Part shown: one piece after another, positions 7,000 to 14,939 of the stretch
How positions within the stretch are numbered: position 1 is the first letter of the stretch
Layout of the letters: each line of letters starts with the position of its first letter
Origin: Collinsella sp. AM18-10
GTDB lineage: Bacteria; Actinomycetota; Coriobacteriia; Coriobacteriales; Coriobacteriaceae
NCBI RefSeq assembly: GCF_003471585.1
Contig: NZ_QRJO01000020.1
Coordinates: forward strand, 1 to 35,307
Direction of reading: 5' to 3'
Length of the DNA: 35,307 nucleotides
Notes under the pieces: model-generated
Told to the model about the DNA's origin: nothing
Databases searched by the model: none
The model's input: the letters and a program-made list of their open reading frames with translations, nothing else
Program-made: the position numbers and the translations under genes

Positions 7000-7179
7000 G
7001 GACAAGAAGAACGCATGGCAATCAGCGTTGGTGGAAATGCTTGCTGTCCTTACCGAGAGATAGGGGCGAATTCCCTCAAGTGCCGTATAGAACAATTTTT
7101 AAACGCAGAAAAATAACTGAAAACAAATTAATCCGCGTTAAAATATTGTCAAATAGAAGTTCATGAGGGAAGGTTACGT

Positions 7180-8469
7180 ATGCGTCGCAAGGCAGACGAG
7201 CTCCTTAGGGAATGGCGAGACAGAGCTGATAGAAAACCTTTGCTGGTCAAAGGCGTGCGCCAGTGTGGCAAGACCTATTTGCTCAGAACGCACGCCCAGG
7301 ATCTTTTCGAATCGGTTGTCTACGTTAATCTTGAGAACGACCGGTCGGCGCGAGCGGATTTTTCGGGCGGTCTTGATCCTCATTCGATCGTACGTGCGAT
7401 CGAGGCTCGTACGGGACAGCGTATCGTGCCTGGCAAAACCTTACTGTTCATTGACGAGATCCAGGCATGCGAGGAAGCGCTCACTTCCCTTAAATACTTT
7501 TGCGAAGATGCTCCCGAGTATTACGTTGCGGCTGCCGGGTCGCTTCTTGGGGTTGCCATTAACCATCAGTCGTATTCGTTCCCCGTCGGAAAGACCGACT
7601 TGATTGAGATGACTCCACTCGATTTCGAGGAGTTTCTCTGGGCGATGGGGCACGATCAGCTGGTCGACGAGATACGCTCATCATTCGAGATAATGGGTCC
7701 TCTTGCGCCAAGCCTTCATGAAAAGGCGCTTGGGCTCTATCGACAGTATCTTGTTGTTGGCGGAATGCCCGAGGCGGTCCAAACGTACATCGATGATCAG
7801 TCAATCATTGATGTGGCCGAAAAGCATCGGATTATTCTCGACGGATATTCCGCCGACACCAATAAATATGCTGATGAACGCTTGAGCGCAAAGACGCGTG
7901 CGTGCTTCGATTCCATTCCACAGCAGCTTGCCAAAGAGAATCGTAAATTTCAATACAAGGTAGTGCGAGCGGGGGGCAATGCGTCTCTCTTTGGAGATGC
8001 TCTCGATTGGCTTGTATTGTCGGGTACGGTGGCGCGCTGCAGCCTAGTCGGGCAGATCGAAAGCCCTTTAGAGGCCTTCGTTAACCCTTCTGCTTTTAAA
8101 ATCTATCAGGCGGATACAGGGCTGCTGGTCTCCAAGGCCGGTGCTCAACGCGCCGATATTCTTGCCGGTATCGGCGGCACATTCATGGGTGCACTTACCG
8201 AAAACTACGTTGCCCAACAGCTTTCAGCCATGGGTTATCCACTGCATTATTGGGCGCGAGATAATCGTGCGGAAATCGACTTTGTAGTAGAGAAGCAGGG
8301 ATGCTTGTCTGCGATTGAAGTCAAGGCGGGGGAGAACACAAGATCTCGAAGTCTGTCCTCACTTAAAAAGACCCATCCGGGCGTGCGCCTTATCAGGCTA
8401 TCGACTAAGCCCTTTGGAATGAATGATGGGCTTATGTCTGTTCCGCTTTATGCGGCATTTTGTCTATAG
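7180..8469 (+). CDS. AAA ATPase with C-terminal DUF4143 domain
   Basis: A 429-residue protein of the common bacterial/archaeal AAA_14-DUF4143 family. The P-loop is GVRQCGKTYLL (about residues 25-35) and Walker B TLLFIDEIQ (~87-95), followed by a sensor segment AAAGSLLG. The C-terminal half is the DUF4143 nuclease-like fold with YWARDNRAEIDFVVE and AIEVKAGE, resembling a PD-(D/E)XK core (D, E and K positions present). Function is unknown; members are often scattered, mobile and variable between strains. GAGGGAAGG precedes the ATG at 7180. The ~90 bases upstream are strikingly AT-rich for this region. Confidence 0.88.
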   Translation: MRRKADELLREWRDRADRKPLLVKGVRQCGKTYLLRTHAQDLFESVVYVNLENDRSARADFSGGLDPHSIVRAIEARTGQRIVPGKTLLFIDEIQACEEALTSLKYFCEDAPEYYVAAAGSLLGVAINHQSYSFPVGKTDLIEMTPLDFEEFLWAMGHDQLVDEIRSSFEIMGPLAPSLHEKALGLYRQYLVVGGMPEAVQTYIDDQSIIDVAEKHRIILDGYSADTNKYADERLSAKTRACFDSIPQQLAKENRKFQYKVVRAGGNASLFGDALDWLVLSGTVARCSLVGQIESPLEAFVNPSAFKIYQADTGLLVSKAGAQRADILAGIGGTFMGALTENYVAQQLSAMGYPLHYWARDNRAEIDFVVEKQGCLSAIEVKAGENTRSRSLSSLKKTHPGVRLIRLSTKPFGMNDGLMSVPLYAAFCL

Positions 8470-8491
8470 GGATGATGCTGGTGTAATGCAT

Positions 8492-8529
8492 GGGGCCCGG
8501 GGCGCAGCGTTTACTGCGCTCCGGGCCCC
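8492..8529. terminator. Strong GC-rich hairpin between convergent genes
   Basis: GGGGCCCGG-GGCGCA pairs with TGCGC-CCGGGCCCC around an 8-base loop, with one bulged position on each side. It separates the convergent ATPase and topoisomerase genes and could stop transcription from both, although the U-tracts are poor. Confidence 0.6.
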
Positions 8530-8568
8530 GCTGCTTTGTAAAACCATGACGGTTTAGTCGCCGTTGTT

Positions 8569-10809
8569 TTAGTCAAACAAACTCGGCATGTCATTTTCCT
8601 TCATGAGGGCGCCGGCGGAGGGCAGGCTCTGCGCGGTGAACTTCTCGGCCGAGACGCCGGCGCCAAGGATTTCCTCGGTCGTGCCGACGGTGGTGACCGA
8701 GCGGCCCTTCTTGGCCGTAAAGGCCTGGACGCCCTGCGTGTTGGTGGTCGTCTTGGTCTTGAGCAGCGACGTGTTGAAGTTCATCAGACGGTAGTCGCTC
8801 GAGACCAGCGCGATGTCGCGATCTTCCTTGAGCACCTGGGCATACAGCAGCTTGCTGCCACCATAGATGGCGTTTTTGAGGCGCTTGCGGTTGGTCTTGG
8901 TAACGTATCCGGCAAGCGCGACACGCACCACGCGGCCGTTCTCAAAGACGAACAGCACGTCGGCCTTGTAGTCCTCGGGGTCGATGACCCAGATGACGTT
9001 CTCGTCGGGTTCCATCTCAAGATCGGTCGGCAGGTACGAGCCCAGCTGTGCCGACTTGGTGTCCTCAAACGCCGTGACCTTGCACTTGTACACCTGGCTC
9101 TTGTTGGTAAAGACCAGCAGCTCGTGGGTGTTGGAGGACGGGAACTCGATAAAGGGTTTGTCGCCGTCCTTGTACTTGAGCGTGGTCGCCTTCTTGAGCA
9201 CGCGGTCCGTCATCTTCTTGAGGTAGCCATCGCGCGAGAGCATGATCGTAACCGGGTACTCCTCGACCTCGGGCTCCAAGCTTACCTCGATAACCTCATG
9301 GGGCTCGACCCTGCCCGTGCGGCGCGGCATCACGTACTTCTTGTTGACCGCTGCCAGCTCGTCGCTGATGACCTTCTTGATGTTCTCTTCGCTCGAAAGG
9401 ATCTCCTCAAGCTCGGCAATCTCACCCTCGAGCTTAGCGATGTCCTTGGTGCGGTTGAGGATGTACTCCTCGTTGATGTTGCGGAGCTTGAGCTCGGCGA
9501 CAAACTCGGCCTGGGTCTCGTCGATGTCGAAGCCCTTCATAAGGTTGGGCACGACCTCGGCCTCGAGTTTGGTGCCGCGGATGATGGCGATCGCCTTGTC
9601 GATGTCGAGCAGGATCGCCTCAAGGCCGTGCAGCAGGTGCAGGCGCTCGGACTTTTTGCCCAGGTCAAAGTTAATGCGGCGACGCGTGGACTCAATACGC
9701 CACTTGACCCACTCGCGCAGGATCTGGCGCACGCCCATAACACGGGGATAGCCGTCGACGAGCACGTTGAAGTTGCACGAGAACGAGTCCTGCAGCGTGG
9801 TCGAGCGATAGAGCTTGGCCATGAGCTTGTCGGGGTCGACGCCGCGCTTAAGGTCGATGGCGATGCGCAAGCCCGAGAGGTCGGTCTCGTCGCGGATGTC
9901 AGCGATCTCTTTGACCTTGCCCTCCTTGGAGAGCTTGACGATGCGCTCGATGATGACATCGGTCTTGGTGGTGTAGGGGATCTCATACACCTCGATGATG
10001 CGCTCTTCGGGAATCCAGCGCCAGCGGGAGCGAATCTGGAAGCTGCCAAGACCGGTCTCGATGATCTTCTCCATCTCCTCGCGGCGGTAGATAATCTCGC
10101 CGCCGGTCGAGAAATCGGGCATGGGCATGTACTCGAGCAGATCGCAGTCGGGGTCCTTCAGGTAGTGCATCGTGGCGGTGCAGACCTCGTTGAGGTTGAA
10201 GCCGCAGATATCGGACGCCATAGCGACGCCGATGCCCTTGTTGGCCGAGACGAGGATGTTGGGGAACGTGGTGGGCAGCAGACGCGGCTCCTTCATGGCA
10301 CCGTCGTAGCTGTCGACGAAGTCGACCGGGTCCTTGTCGATGTCCTTGAAGATCTCGGCGCTGATGGGGGAGAGCTTGGCCTCGGTGTAACGCGAGGCGG
10401 CGTAGCTCAGGTCGCCCGAATAGTACTTGCCAAAGTTGCCCTTCGACTCCACGAAGGGGGCAAGCAGCGCTTCGTTACCCGTCGCCAGGCGCACCATCGT
10501 CTCGTAGATCGCGGCGTCGCCGTGCGGGTTGAGCTTCATGGTCTGACCCACGATGTTGGCGCTCTTCTGGCGCTCGCCCTTGAGCAGACCCATCTTGTAC
10601 ATAGTGTAGAGCAGCTTGCGATGCGAGGGCTTAAAGCCGTCGATCTCGGGGAATGCACGCGAGACGTTGACGCTCATGGCGTAGGGCATGTAGTTGACCT
10701 CGAGCGTCTGCGTGATTGGCTGATCGGTGACCTCGGAGTGCAGGCCGATGACGTTCTCGGCGTTGACCTGCTTTTTCTTTGGCTGGTTCTTCGTCTTCTT
10801 CTTTGCCAC
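8569..10809 (-). CDS. Type IIA topoisomerase subunit A (ParC/GyrA-like)
   Basis: A 746-residue DNA breakage-reunion subunit. The N-terminal lysine-rich tail is followed by the GyrA/ParC core: FPEIDGFKPSHRKLLYTMYKMG, then NPHGDAAIYETMVRLA, and the catalytic Tyr141 in AASRYTEAKL. A coiled-coil lies near residues 445-480. The C-terminal region is short, with one clear beta-propeller-like blade (VTIMLSRDGYLKKMTD), and I see no GyrA-box, so decatenation rather than supercoiling is likely. The residues matching E. coli GyrA Ser83 and Asp87 are Ala99 and Glu103. It follows the B subunit by 45 bases in one operon. Its divergence from ordinary GyrA suggests a second, clade-specific topoisomerase. Confidence 0.88.
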   Translation of the reverse strand: MAKKKTKNQPKKKQVNAENVIGLHSEVTDQPITQTLEVNYMPYAMSVNVSRAFPEIDGFKPSHRKLLYTMYKMGLLKGERQKSANIVGQTMKLNPHGDAAIYETMVRLATGNEALLAPFVESKGNFGKYYSGDLSYAASRYTEAKLSPISAEIFKDIDKDPVDFVDSYDGAMKEPRLLPTTFPNILVSANKGIGVAMASDICGFNLNEVCTATMHYLKDPDCDLLEYMPMPDFSTGGEIIYRREEMEKIIETGLGSFQIRSRWRWIPEERIIEVYEIPYTTKTDVIIERIVKLSKEGKVKEIADIRDETDLSGLRIAIDLKRGVDPDKLMAKLYRSTTLQDSFSCNFNVLVDGYPRVMGVRQILREWVKWRIESTRRRINFDLGKKSERLHLLHGLEAILLDIDKAIAIIRGTKLEAEVVPNLMKGFDIDETQAEFVAELKLRNINEEYILNRTKDIAKLEGEIAELEEILSSEENIKKVISDELAAVNKKYVMPRRTGRVEPHEVIEVSLEPEVEEYPVTIMLSRDGYLKKMTDRVLKKATTLKYKDGDKPFIEFPSSNTHELLVFTNKSQVYKCKVTAFEDTKSAQLGSYLPTDLEMEPDENVIWVIDPEDYKADVLFVFENGRVVRVALAGYVTKTNRKRLKNAIYGGSKLLYAQVLKEDRDIALVSSDYRLMNFNTSLLKTKTTTNTQGVQAFTAKKGRSVTTVGTTEEILGAGVSAEKFTAQSLPSAGALMKENDMPSLFD

Positions 10810-10854
10810 GATTTCCTCTTGAACTTCTTATGGGCCGTCGTTATCGATGTGCTG

Positions 10855-12852
10855 CTATTGCAGGTCCAGCTGGTCCAGGTATTCCTTGCCGTGCTCGGAG
10901 ATATGGCGCTTGCGGCCTGCCTCGTCGTTGCCCAGCAACAGGTTGAACATGGTTTCCATCTTGGTGACGTCCTCGGGCTCCACCTTGATCAGGCGACGCG
11001 TCTCGGGGTTCATGGTGGTGAGCCACATCATGTCCGGATCGTTCTCACCAAGACCCTTGGAGCGGTTGATCGAGCACTTCTGGTCGCCGATCTCCTTAAG
11101 AATGCCGTTCTTCTCGAGTTCGGTGTAGGCAAAGTAGGTCTTCTCTTTGCAGTTGATCTCGTAGAGCGGTGACTCGGCGATATACACGTAGCCCTCGTCG
11201 ATAAGCGTGGGCACCAGGCGGTAGAGCATGGTGAGCACGAGCGTGCGGATGTGATAACCGTCGACGTCGGCGTCCGTACAGATGATGACCTTGTTCCAGT
11301 TGAGGTTGTCCAGGTCGAAGGCACCAAGGTTCTTGATGCGCTTGTCCTTGATCTCCACACCGCAGCCCAGCACGCGCATAAGGTCCATGATGATGTCGGA
11401 CTTAAAGATGCGCGGGTAGTCCTCTTTCAGACAGTTGAGGATCTTGCCTCGGACGGGCATAACACCCTGGAACTCGGCATCGCGCGAGGTGCGGATGGCG
11501 CCTGCTGCCGAGTCGCCCTCTACGATGTAGATCTCGCGACGGCTCTTGTCCTTGGAGCGGCAGTCGATGAACTTCTGCACGCGGTTGGCCATGTCGGTCT
11601 TCTGCTGCAGATTGGTCTTGATGCTCTGGCGCGTCTTCTCGGCGTTCTCGCGCGAGCGCTTGTTGATGAGCACCTGCTCCACGATCTTGTTGGCAGCGTC
11701 TTTGTTCTCGATCAAGTAGGTCGAGAGGCGCTCCTTAAAGAAGGCGGTCATGGCCTGCTGGATAAAGCGGTTATTGATAGCCTTCTTGGTCTGGTTTTCG
11801 TAGGACGTCTGGGTGGAGAAGCAGTTGGTCACCAGTACCAGGCAGTCCTGGACGTCTTGCCACTTAATGCCGGTCTCGTTTTTGTTGTACTTGCCCTGTT
11901 GCTTAATATAGGCATCGATGGCGCTGGTCAGAGCGCTGCGCGCGGCCTTCTCGGGCGAGCCGCCGTTCTCGAGCCACGATGAGTTGTGGTAATACTCCTG
12001 CATCATGAAGGTGCGCGAGAAGCACATGCACGCGGTGATCTTTACGTTGTAGTCGGGCAGGTCCTCGCGATCGCGACCGCGGCGGTCGGCCTCGATAAAG
12101 AAGGGTTCGGTAAGGTAGTCGGTACCGACCTTCTCGAGCACGTAGTCCTCGATACCCTTGGGGTAGCAAAAATCCTCTTCGGAAAACTCGCCATCGTCGC
12201 CCTCGATGCGCAGGCGGAAGGTCACGTTGGCGTTGACCACGGCCTGGCGGCGCATGGTCTCGCGATACCACTCGTGGGGAATGCTGATCGAGGTAAAGAC
12301 CTCAAGATCGGGGCGCCACTTGATGGTGGTGCCGGTGCGGTTCTCGTCGCTGGGCTCAATCTCGAGCGCCTTCTTTTTGGCGCCGACGACCTTACCCTTC
12401 TTAAAGTGCAGAGAGTACTTGTTACCGTCACGCCAAACCGTGACGTCCATGTACTCGGAAGCGTACTGGGTCGCGCAGGAGCCCAGGCCGTTGGTGCCAA
12501 GCGAGAAGTCGTAGTCGCCGCCCTGGTTGTTGTTGTACTTGCCGCCGGCGTAGAGCTCGCAGAAGACGAGCTCCCAGTTAAAGCGCTTCTCGGAAGGGTT
12601 CCAGTCGAGCGGGCAGCCACGGCCGTTATCCTCTACCTGAATGGAGCCATCGCGAAAGGCGGTAAGGGTGATAAGTTTGCCGTAGCCCTGGCGTGCCTCG
12701 TCAACGGCGTTGGACAGGATCTCGAAGGCAGCATGCGCGCAGCCGTCGAGCCCGTCCGAGCCAAAGATGACGGCGGGGCGCAGGCGTACGCGCTCCTCGT
12801 CCTTGAGCTGGCGGATACTGTCGTTACCATAGTTTGCGGTGTTTTTTGCCAT
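10855..12852 (-). CDS. Type IIA topoisomerase subunit B (ParE/GyrB-like)
   Basis: A 665-residue ATPase/TOPRIM subunit. The GHKL ATPase part shows AAFEILSNAVDEA (Glu44), VEDNGRGCP and GTNGLGSCATQYAS, an altered version of the usual GVHGVGA lid. The TOPRIM part shows EGDSAAG and TDADVDGYHIRTL, with Tyr where most families have Ser. The start is placed at 12850-12852 (MAKNTANYGND): GAGAGAG lies just upstream and family similarity begins here. Longer frames to 12891 or 13014 have no ribosome site. It is the first gene of the two-gene topoisomerase operon. A perfect LexA-type box lies ~100 bases upstream. Confidence 0.88.
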   Translation of the reverse strand: MAKNTANYGNDSIRQLKDEERVRLRPAVIFGSDGLDGCAHAAFEILSNAVDEARQGYGKLITLTAFRDGSIQVEDNGRGCPLDWNPSEKRFNWELVFCELYAGGKYNNNQGGDYDFSLGTNGLGSCATQYASEYMDVTVWRDGNKYSLHFKKGKVVGAKKKALEIEPSDENRTGTTIKWRPDLEVFTSISIPHEWYRETMRRQAVVNANVTFRLRIEGDDGEFSEEDFCYPKGIEDYVLEKVGTDYLTEPFFIEADRRGRDREDLPDYNVKITACMCFSRTFMMQEYYHNSSWLENGGSPEKAARSALTSAIDAYIKQQGKYNKNETGIKWQDVQDCLVLVTNCFSTQTSYENQTKKAINNRFIQQAMTAFFKERLSTYLIENKDAANKIVEQVLINKRSRENAEKTRQSIKTNLQQKTDMANRVQKFIDCRSKDKSRREIYIVEGDSAAGAIRTSRDAEFQGVMPVRGKILNCLKEDYPRIFKSDIIMDLMRVLGCGVEIKDKRIKNLGAFDLDNLNWNKVIICTDADVDGYHIRTLVLTMLYRLVPTLIDEGYVYIAESPLYEINCKEKTYFAYTELEKNGILKEIGDQKCSINRSKGLGENDPDMMWLTTMNPETRRLIKVEPEDVTKMETMFNLLLGNDEAGRKRHISEHGKEYLDQLDLQ

Positions 12853-12928
12853 ACTCGCTCTCTCGGTGCTCCCTTGCTGCGTTTTAGTCATATAGATAGT
12901 CAAGGTAGCATAGCCCAGCCCACAGACG

Positions 12929-12965
12929 ATTCTACCTAACACGAAATCCATCGAACGCGCGTTCG
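12929..12965 (-). promoter_or_regulatory. LexA-type SOS box overlapping the topoisomerase promoter
   Basis: CGAACGCGCGTTCG (12952-12965) is a perfect 14-bp palindrome that fits the Gram-positive LexA/DinR consensus CGAACRNRYGTTYG. On the minus strand a -10-like TAGAAT sits at 12929-12934; a 17-base spacer puts the -35 at 12952-12957, inside the box. That geometry would allow LexA to block the topoisomerase promoter. The divergent acetyltransferase gene lies 76 bases to the right and could also be affected. Confidence 0.5.
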
Positions 12966-13040
12966 TTATCGGTATGGAAACCGACGGCTTATCAAATGAT
13001 AGAATTGCCGCCACAAATGTTTTTATTAAGGGGGCTCACA

Positions 13041-13601
13041 GTGACCGAGAAAGAGAAGATGGAGCGCGGGGAGTGGCATGATGCCAACTTTGACGAGGAG
13101 CTTCTGGCAAAACGGGCGAGGGCAGAGGAGCTCTGCCATGACTTCAATATGGGAAAACCCGGAAGCAACGCGCAGCTTGACGCCCTAAAAACCTTGCTCG
13201 ATACCGATCTTCCGGCGGGGCTGACGGTCCTTTCGCCTGCCTACTTTGACTACGGGGACAAGACAACCTTTGGCGACGGCTGCTTTGTGAACCATGGCTG
13301 CTACTTTATGGACGGTGGTTCTATTGCCTTTGGTGACAACGTGTTTATTGGGCCGTTTTGCGGCTTCTATACCTCTTCGCATCCCCTTGGGGCAAAAGAG
13401 CGCAACTTGGGTCTCGAGAGGGCCCTGCCCATTGTTGTTGGCGATAACTGCTGGTTTGGCGCGAACGTGTCCGTACTCCAGGGGGTTACCATCGGCAGCG
13501 GCTGCGTTATCGCTGCGGGAAGTGTTGTGACGGAAGACCTTCCGGACAACGTGATGGCGGCAGGCGTTCCCGCGGTCGTCAAGAAGATCATCGAACAATA
13601 A
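13041..13601 (+). CDS. Maltose/galactoside-type O-acetyltransferase (hexapeptide repeat)
   Basis: A 186-residue acetyl-CoA-dependent sugar acetyltransferase. The Mac domain (TEKEKMERGEWHDANFDEEL) leads into left-handed beta-helix repeats (GDNVFIGPFCGFYTSSHPL with the active-site His, IVVGDNCWFGANVSVLQGVTIGSGCVIAAGSVV). It likely acetylates maltose, glucose or related sugars in the cytoplasm. I start it at GTG 13041 because AAGGGGG lies 7 bases upstream and homologues begin with TEKEKM; the ATG at 12996 has no ribosome site. A -10-like TAGAAT lies at 13000-13005. Confidence 0.88.
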   Translation: MTEKEKMERGEWHDANFDEELLAKRARAEELCHDFNMGKPGSNAQLDALKTLLDTDLPAGLTVLSPAYFDYGDKTTFGDGCFVNHGCYFMDGGSIAFGDNVFIGPFCGFYTSSHPLGAKERNLGLERALPIVVGDNCWFGANVSVLQGVTIGSGCVIAAGSVVTEDLPDNVMAAGVPAVVKKIIEQ

Positions 13602-13934
13602 CGGAGCTATTAAGCGATGGGGCACGCATGGTTCCGGCAAATCCGGTTATTGGCGTGCGCGTTGGCCATGCCGCGGGCATCGATTATGAGTAGCCATGTG
13701 CGAGAGCCCCGAATACTTCGCTGGCGTTGGTCATCTTTGAGGTCTCGGCGCTGAGATAGGACGGCACTTCGCTTTCTAGGCGGGCGCCTTGAGCGTCTTC
13801 TTTATACGTGCGAGTTCACGCTCCCTGCCGAAGTCCCACTTACTCGGGTCCTTCCACTCGGTTCTGCCCGAGTAAGATTGAAAAGCGAATCGAAATTGCA
13901 TGTTCCTATGGCGATGACGAACATGGTTTCCATA
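13602..13934. other. Intergenic stretch with possible gene debris
   Basis: No convincing gene. A 21-codon frame from ATG 13628 (ending VIGVRVGHAAGIDYE) and a minus-strand stretch at 13776-13870 (TEWKDPSKWDFGRERELARI) look more protein-like than chance, but neither has a full domain or a ribosome site. They may be remnants of lost genes. Confidence 0.3.
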
Positions 13935-14006
13935 ATGACAGATATAGTTGACATCTTCTGATGGATGCAATATATTTCTGTCATGTTGCAACGGATATCT
14001 GTCCAT
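13935..14006 (+). promoter_or_regulatory. Consensus promoter framed by inverted repeats, upstream of the Xre repressor
   Basis: TTGACA (13948-13953) and TATATT (13971-13976) are 17 bases apart, a near-perfect vegetative promoter. ATGACAGA (13935-13942) and TCTGTCAT (13977-13984) are an exact inverted repeat enclosing both hexamers. A further ATATCTGTC (13995-14003) is the complement of GACAGATAT (13937-13945). Three such half-sites around one promoter suggest autorepression by the adjacent Xre protein. Confidence 0.6.
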
Positions 14007-14024
14007 TACTACGAAAGGAACTCC

Positions 14025-14255
14025 ATGCCGGGCAAAAAGAACCTACGCATGAAGGCGGCGCGCGCGGCAGCTGGCCTTTCGCAAGCCGACTTAGCCCAAG
14101 CCGTGGGCGTTACGCGCCAAACCATCGGCCTTATCGAGGCGGGCGGCTATAACCCCACGCTCAATTTGTGCGTGGCAATCTGTAAGGCGCTGCGCGTTAC
14201 GTTGAACGACTTGTTTTGGGAAGACGAAACCGACGCCGACCCTAATGCTCTTTAG
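14025..14255 (+). CDS. Small Xre-family helix-turn-helix regulator
   Basis: A 76-residue protein that is almost entirely a Cro/CI-type HTH: MKAARAAAGLSQADLAQAVGVTRQTIGLIEAGGYNPTLNLCVAICKALRVTLNDLFW. This matches the compact YgzD-type repressors that are often paired with a membrane protein gene. The start at 14025 follows AAAGGAA with suitable spacing. The next gene begins 9 bases after its stop, so the two are an operon. The preceding promoter carries inverted repeats suited to autoregulation. Confidence 0.9.
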   Translation: MPGKKNLRMKAARAAAGLSQADLAQAVGVTRQTIGLIEAGGYNPTLNLCVAICKALRVTLNDLFWEDETDADPNAL

Positions 14256-14264
14256 GAGTTCACT

Positions 14265-14849
14265 ATGAAATATGAAGATCTGAAAATCGTGCAAAAGTGG
14301 CGTGAATATGCCGGCCCAAAGGATGAACGCCTGGAGGCTGAGAGCGCGAAGATCTACAAGATTGGTTTCGTGCTGCTTTCGTTTGGCATGTTGATGATCT
14401 TTTTCTACCAGTTTATAGCTCGACAGGTTGCGTGGGTTCACAGCGACGCCAGTGAAATGCCGCATGGCTTTGCAACGCCGTTCGAGGCAGCCATGTATTT
14501 GTGGCTCGTTCTCGTGATGTTGATTTGCGCAGGACTGCAAACGCGGAAGGGCTATGTCGATACCAATCGTTTTGGGCAAACCGAGCATCTTCCTGTTGGA
14601 TATTTCCTGCTTGTCAGCGGTCTTAGCGGCGCCGCGTTCGCGCTTGTTATTGCCGCAATGCGCTGTATCGCTGAGGCGCAGATTGTACCGCTCGAAAGCG
14701 TCTTTTGGTTGGCGAACCTGGCCACGGGCGTGTTCTGCGGTGCGACGATTTTCGCGGCCACGTTTGCTGTCCTGTGCGCAACGTTTTTCACGGCGAAAAG
14801 ACGCCGTGCCAAGCTCGAGGCAGAACTCGACTCCTCAGACGACATTTAA
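14265..14849 (+). CDS. Four-segment integral membrane protein of unknown function
   Basis: A 194-residue membrane protein. A soluble N-terminus (~45 residues) is followed by hydrophobic segments at about 47-68, 91-107, 121-142 and 152-173, and a basic then acidic tail (TAKRRRAKLEAELDSSDDI). It resembles small membrane proteins of the DUF6773 or DUF3796 sort found beside Xre regulators, but I do not recognise it firmly. It is co-transcribed with the regulator and is probably its main target. A hairpin with TTTT follows. Confidence 0.72.
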   Translation: MKYEDLKIVQKWREYAGPKDERLEAESAKIYKIGFVLLSFGMLMIFFYQFIARQVAWVHSDASEMPHGFATPFEAAMYLWLVLVMLICAGLQTRKGYVDTNRFGQTEHLPVGYFLLVSGLSGAAFALVIAAMRCIAEAQIVPLESVFWLANLATGVFCGATIFAATFAVLCATFFTAKRRRAKLEAELDSSDDI

Positions 14850-14856
14850 TGCGCAA

Positions 14857-14892
14857 TGGGCTGGCTCTGGGTATTCAGAACCAGCCCATTTT
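14857..14892 (+). terminator. Intrinsic terminator of the Xre/membrane-protein operon
   Basis: TGGGCTGG (14857-14864) pairs with CCAGCCCA (14881-14888), with an inner TCTG/CAGA extension, followed by TTTT. It sits just after the membrane protein stop. Confidence 0.75.
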
Positions 14893-14939
14893 GATGTTCG
14901 ATGAGCCGAGTCGGCGCCTCTCACAAAAGTAACTAGGAG

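Noticed and set aside
9124..11172. 682-codon plus-strand frame across the topoisomerase genes
   Set aside because: It is antisense to the conserved ParC/ParE-like genes, has low-complexity Leu/Val/Asp/Gly composition and no ribosome site; it is a by-product of high-GC codon use.
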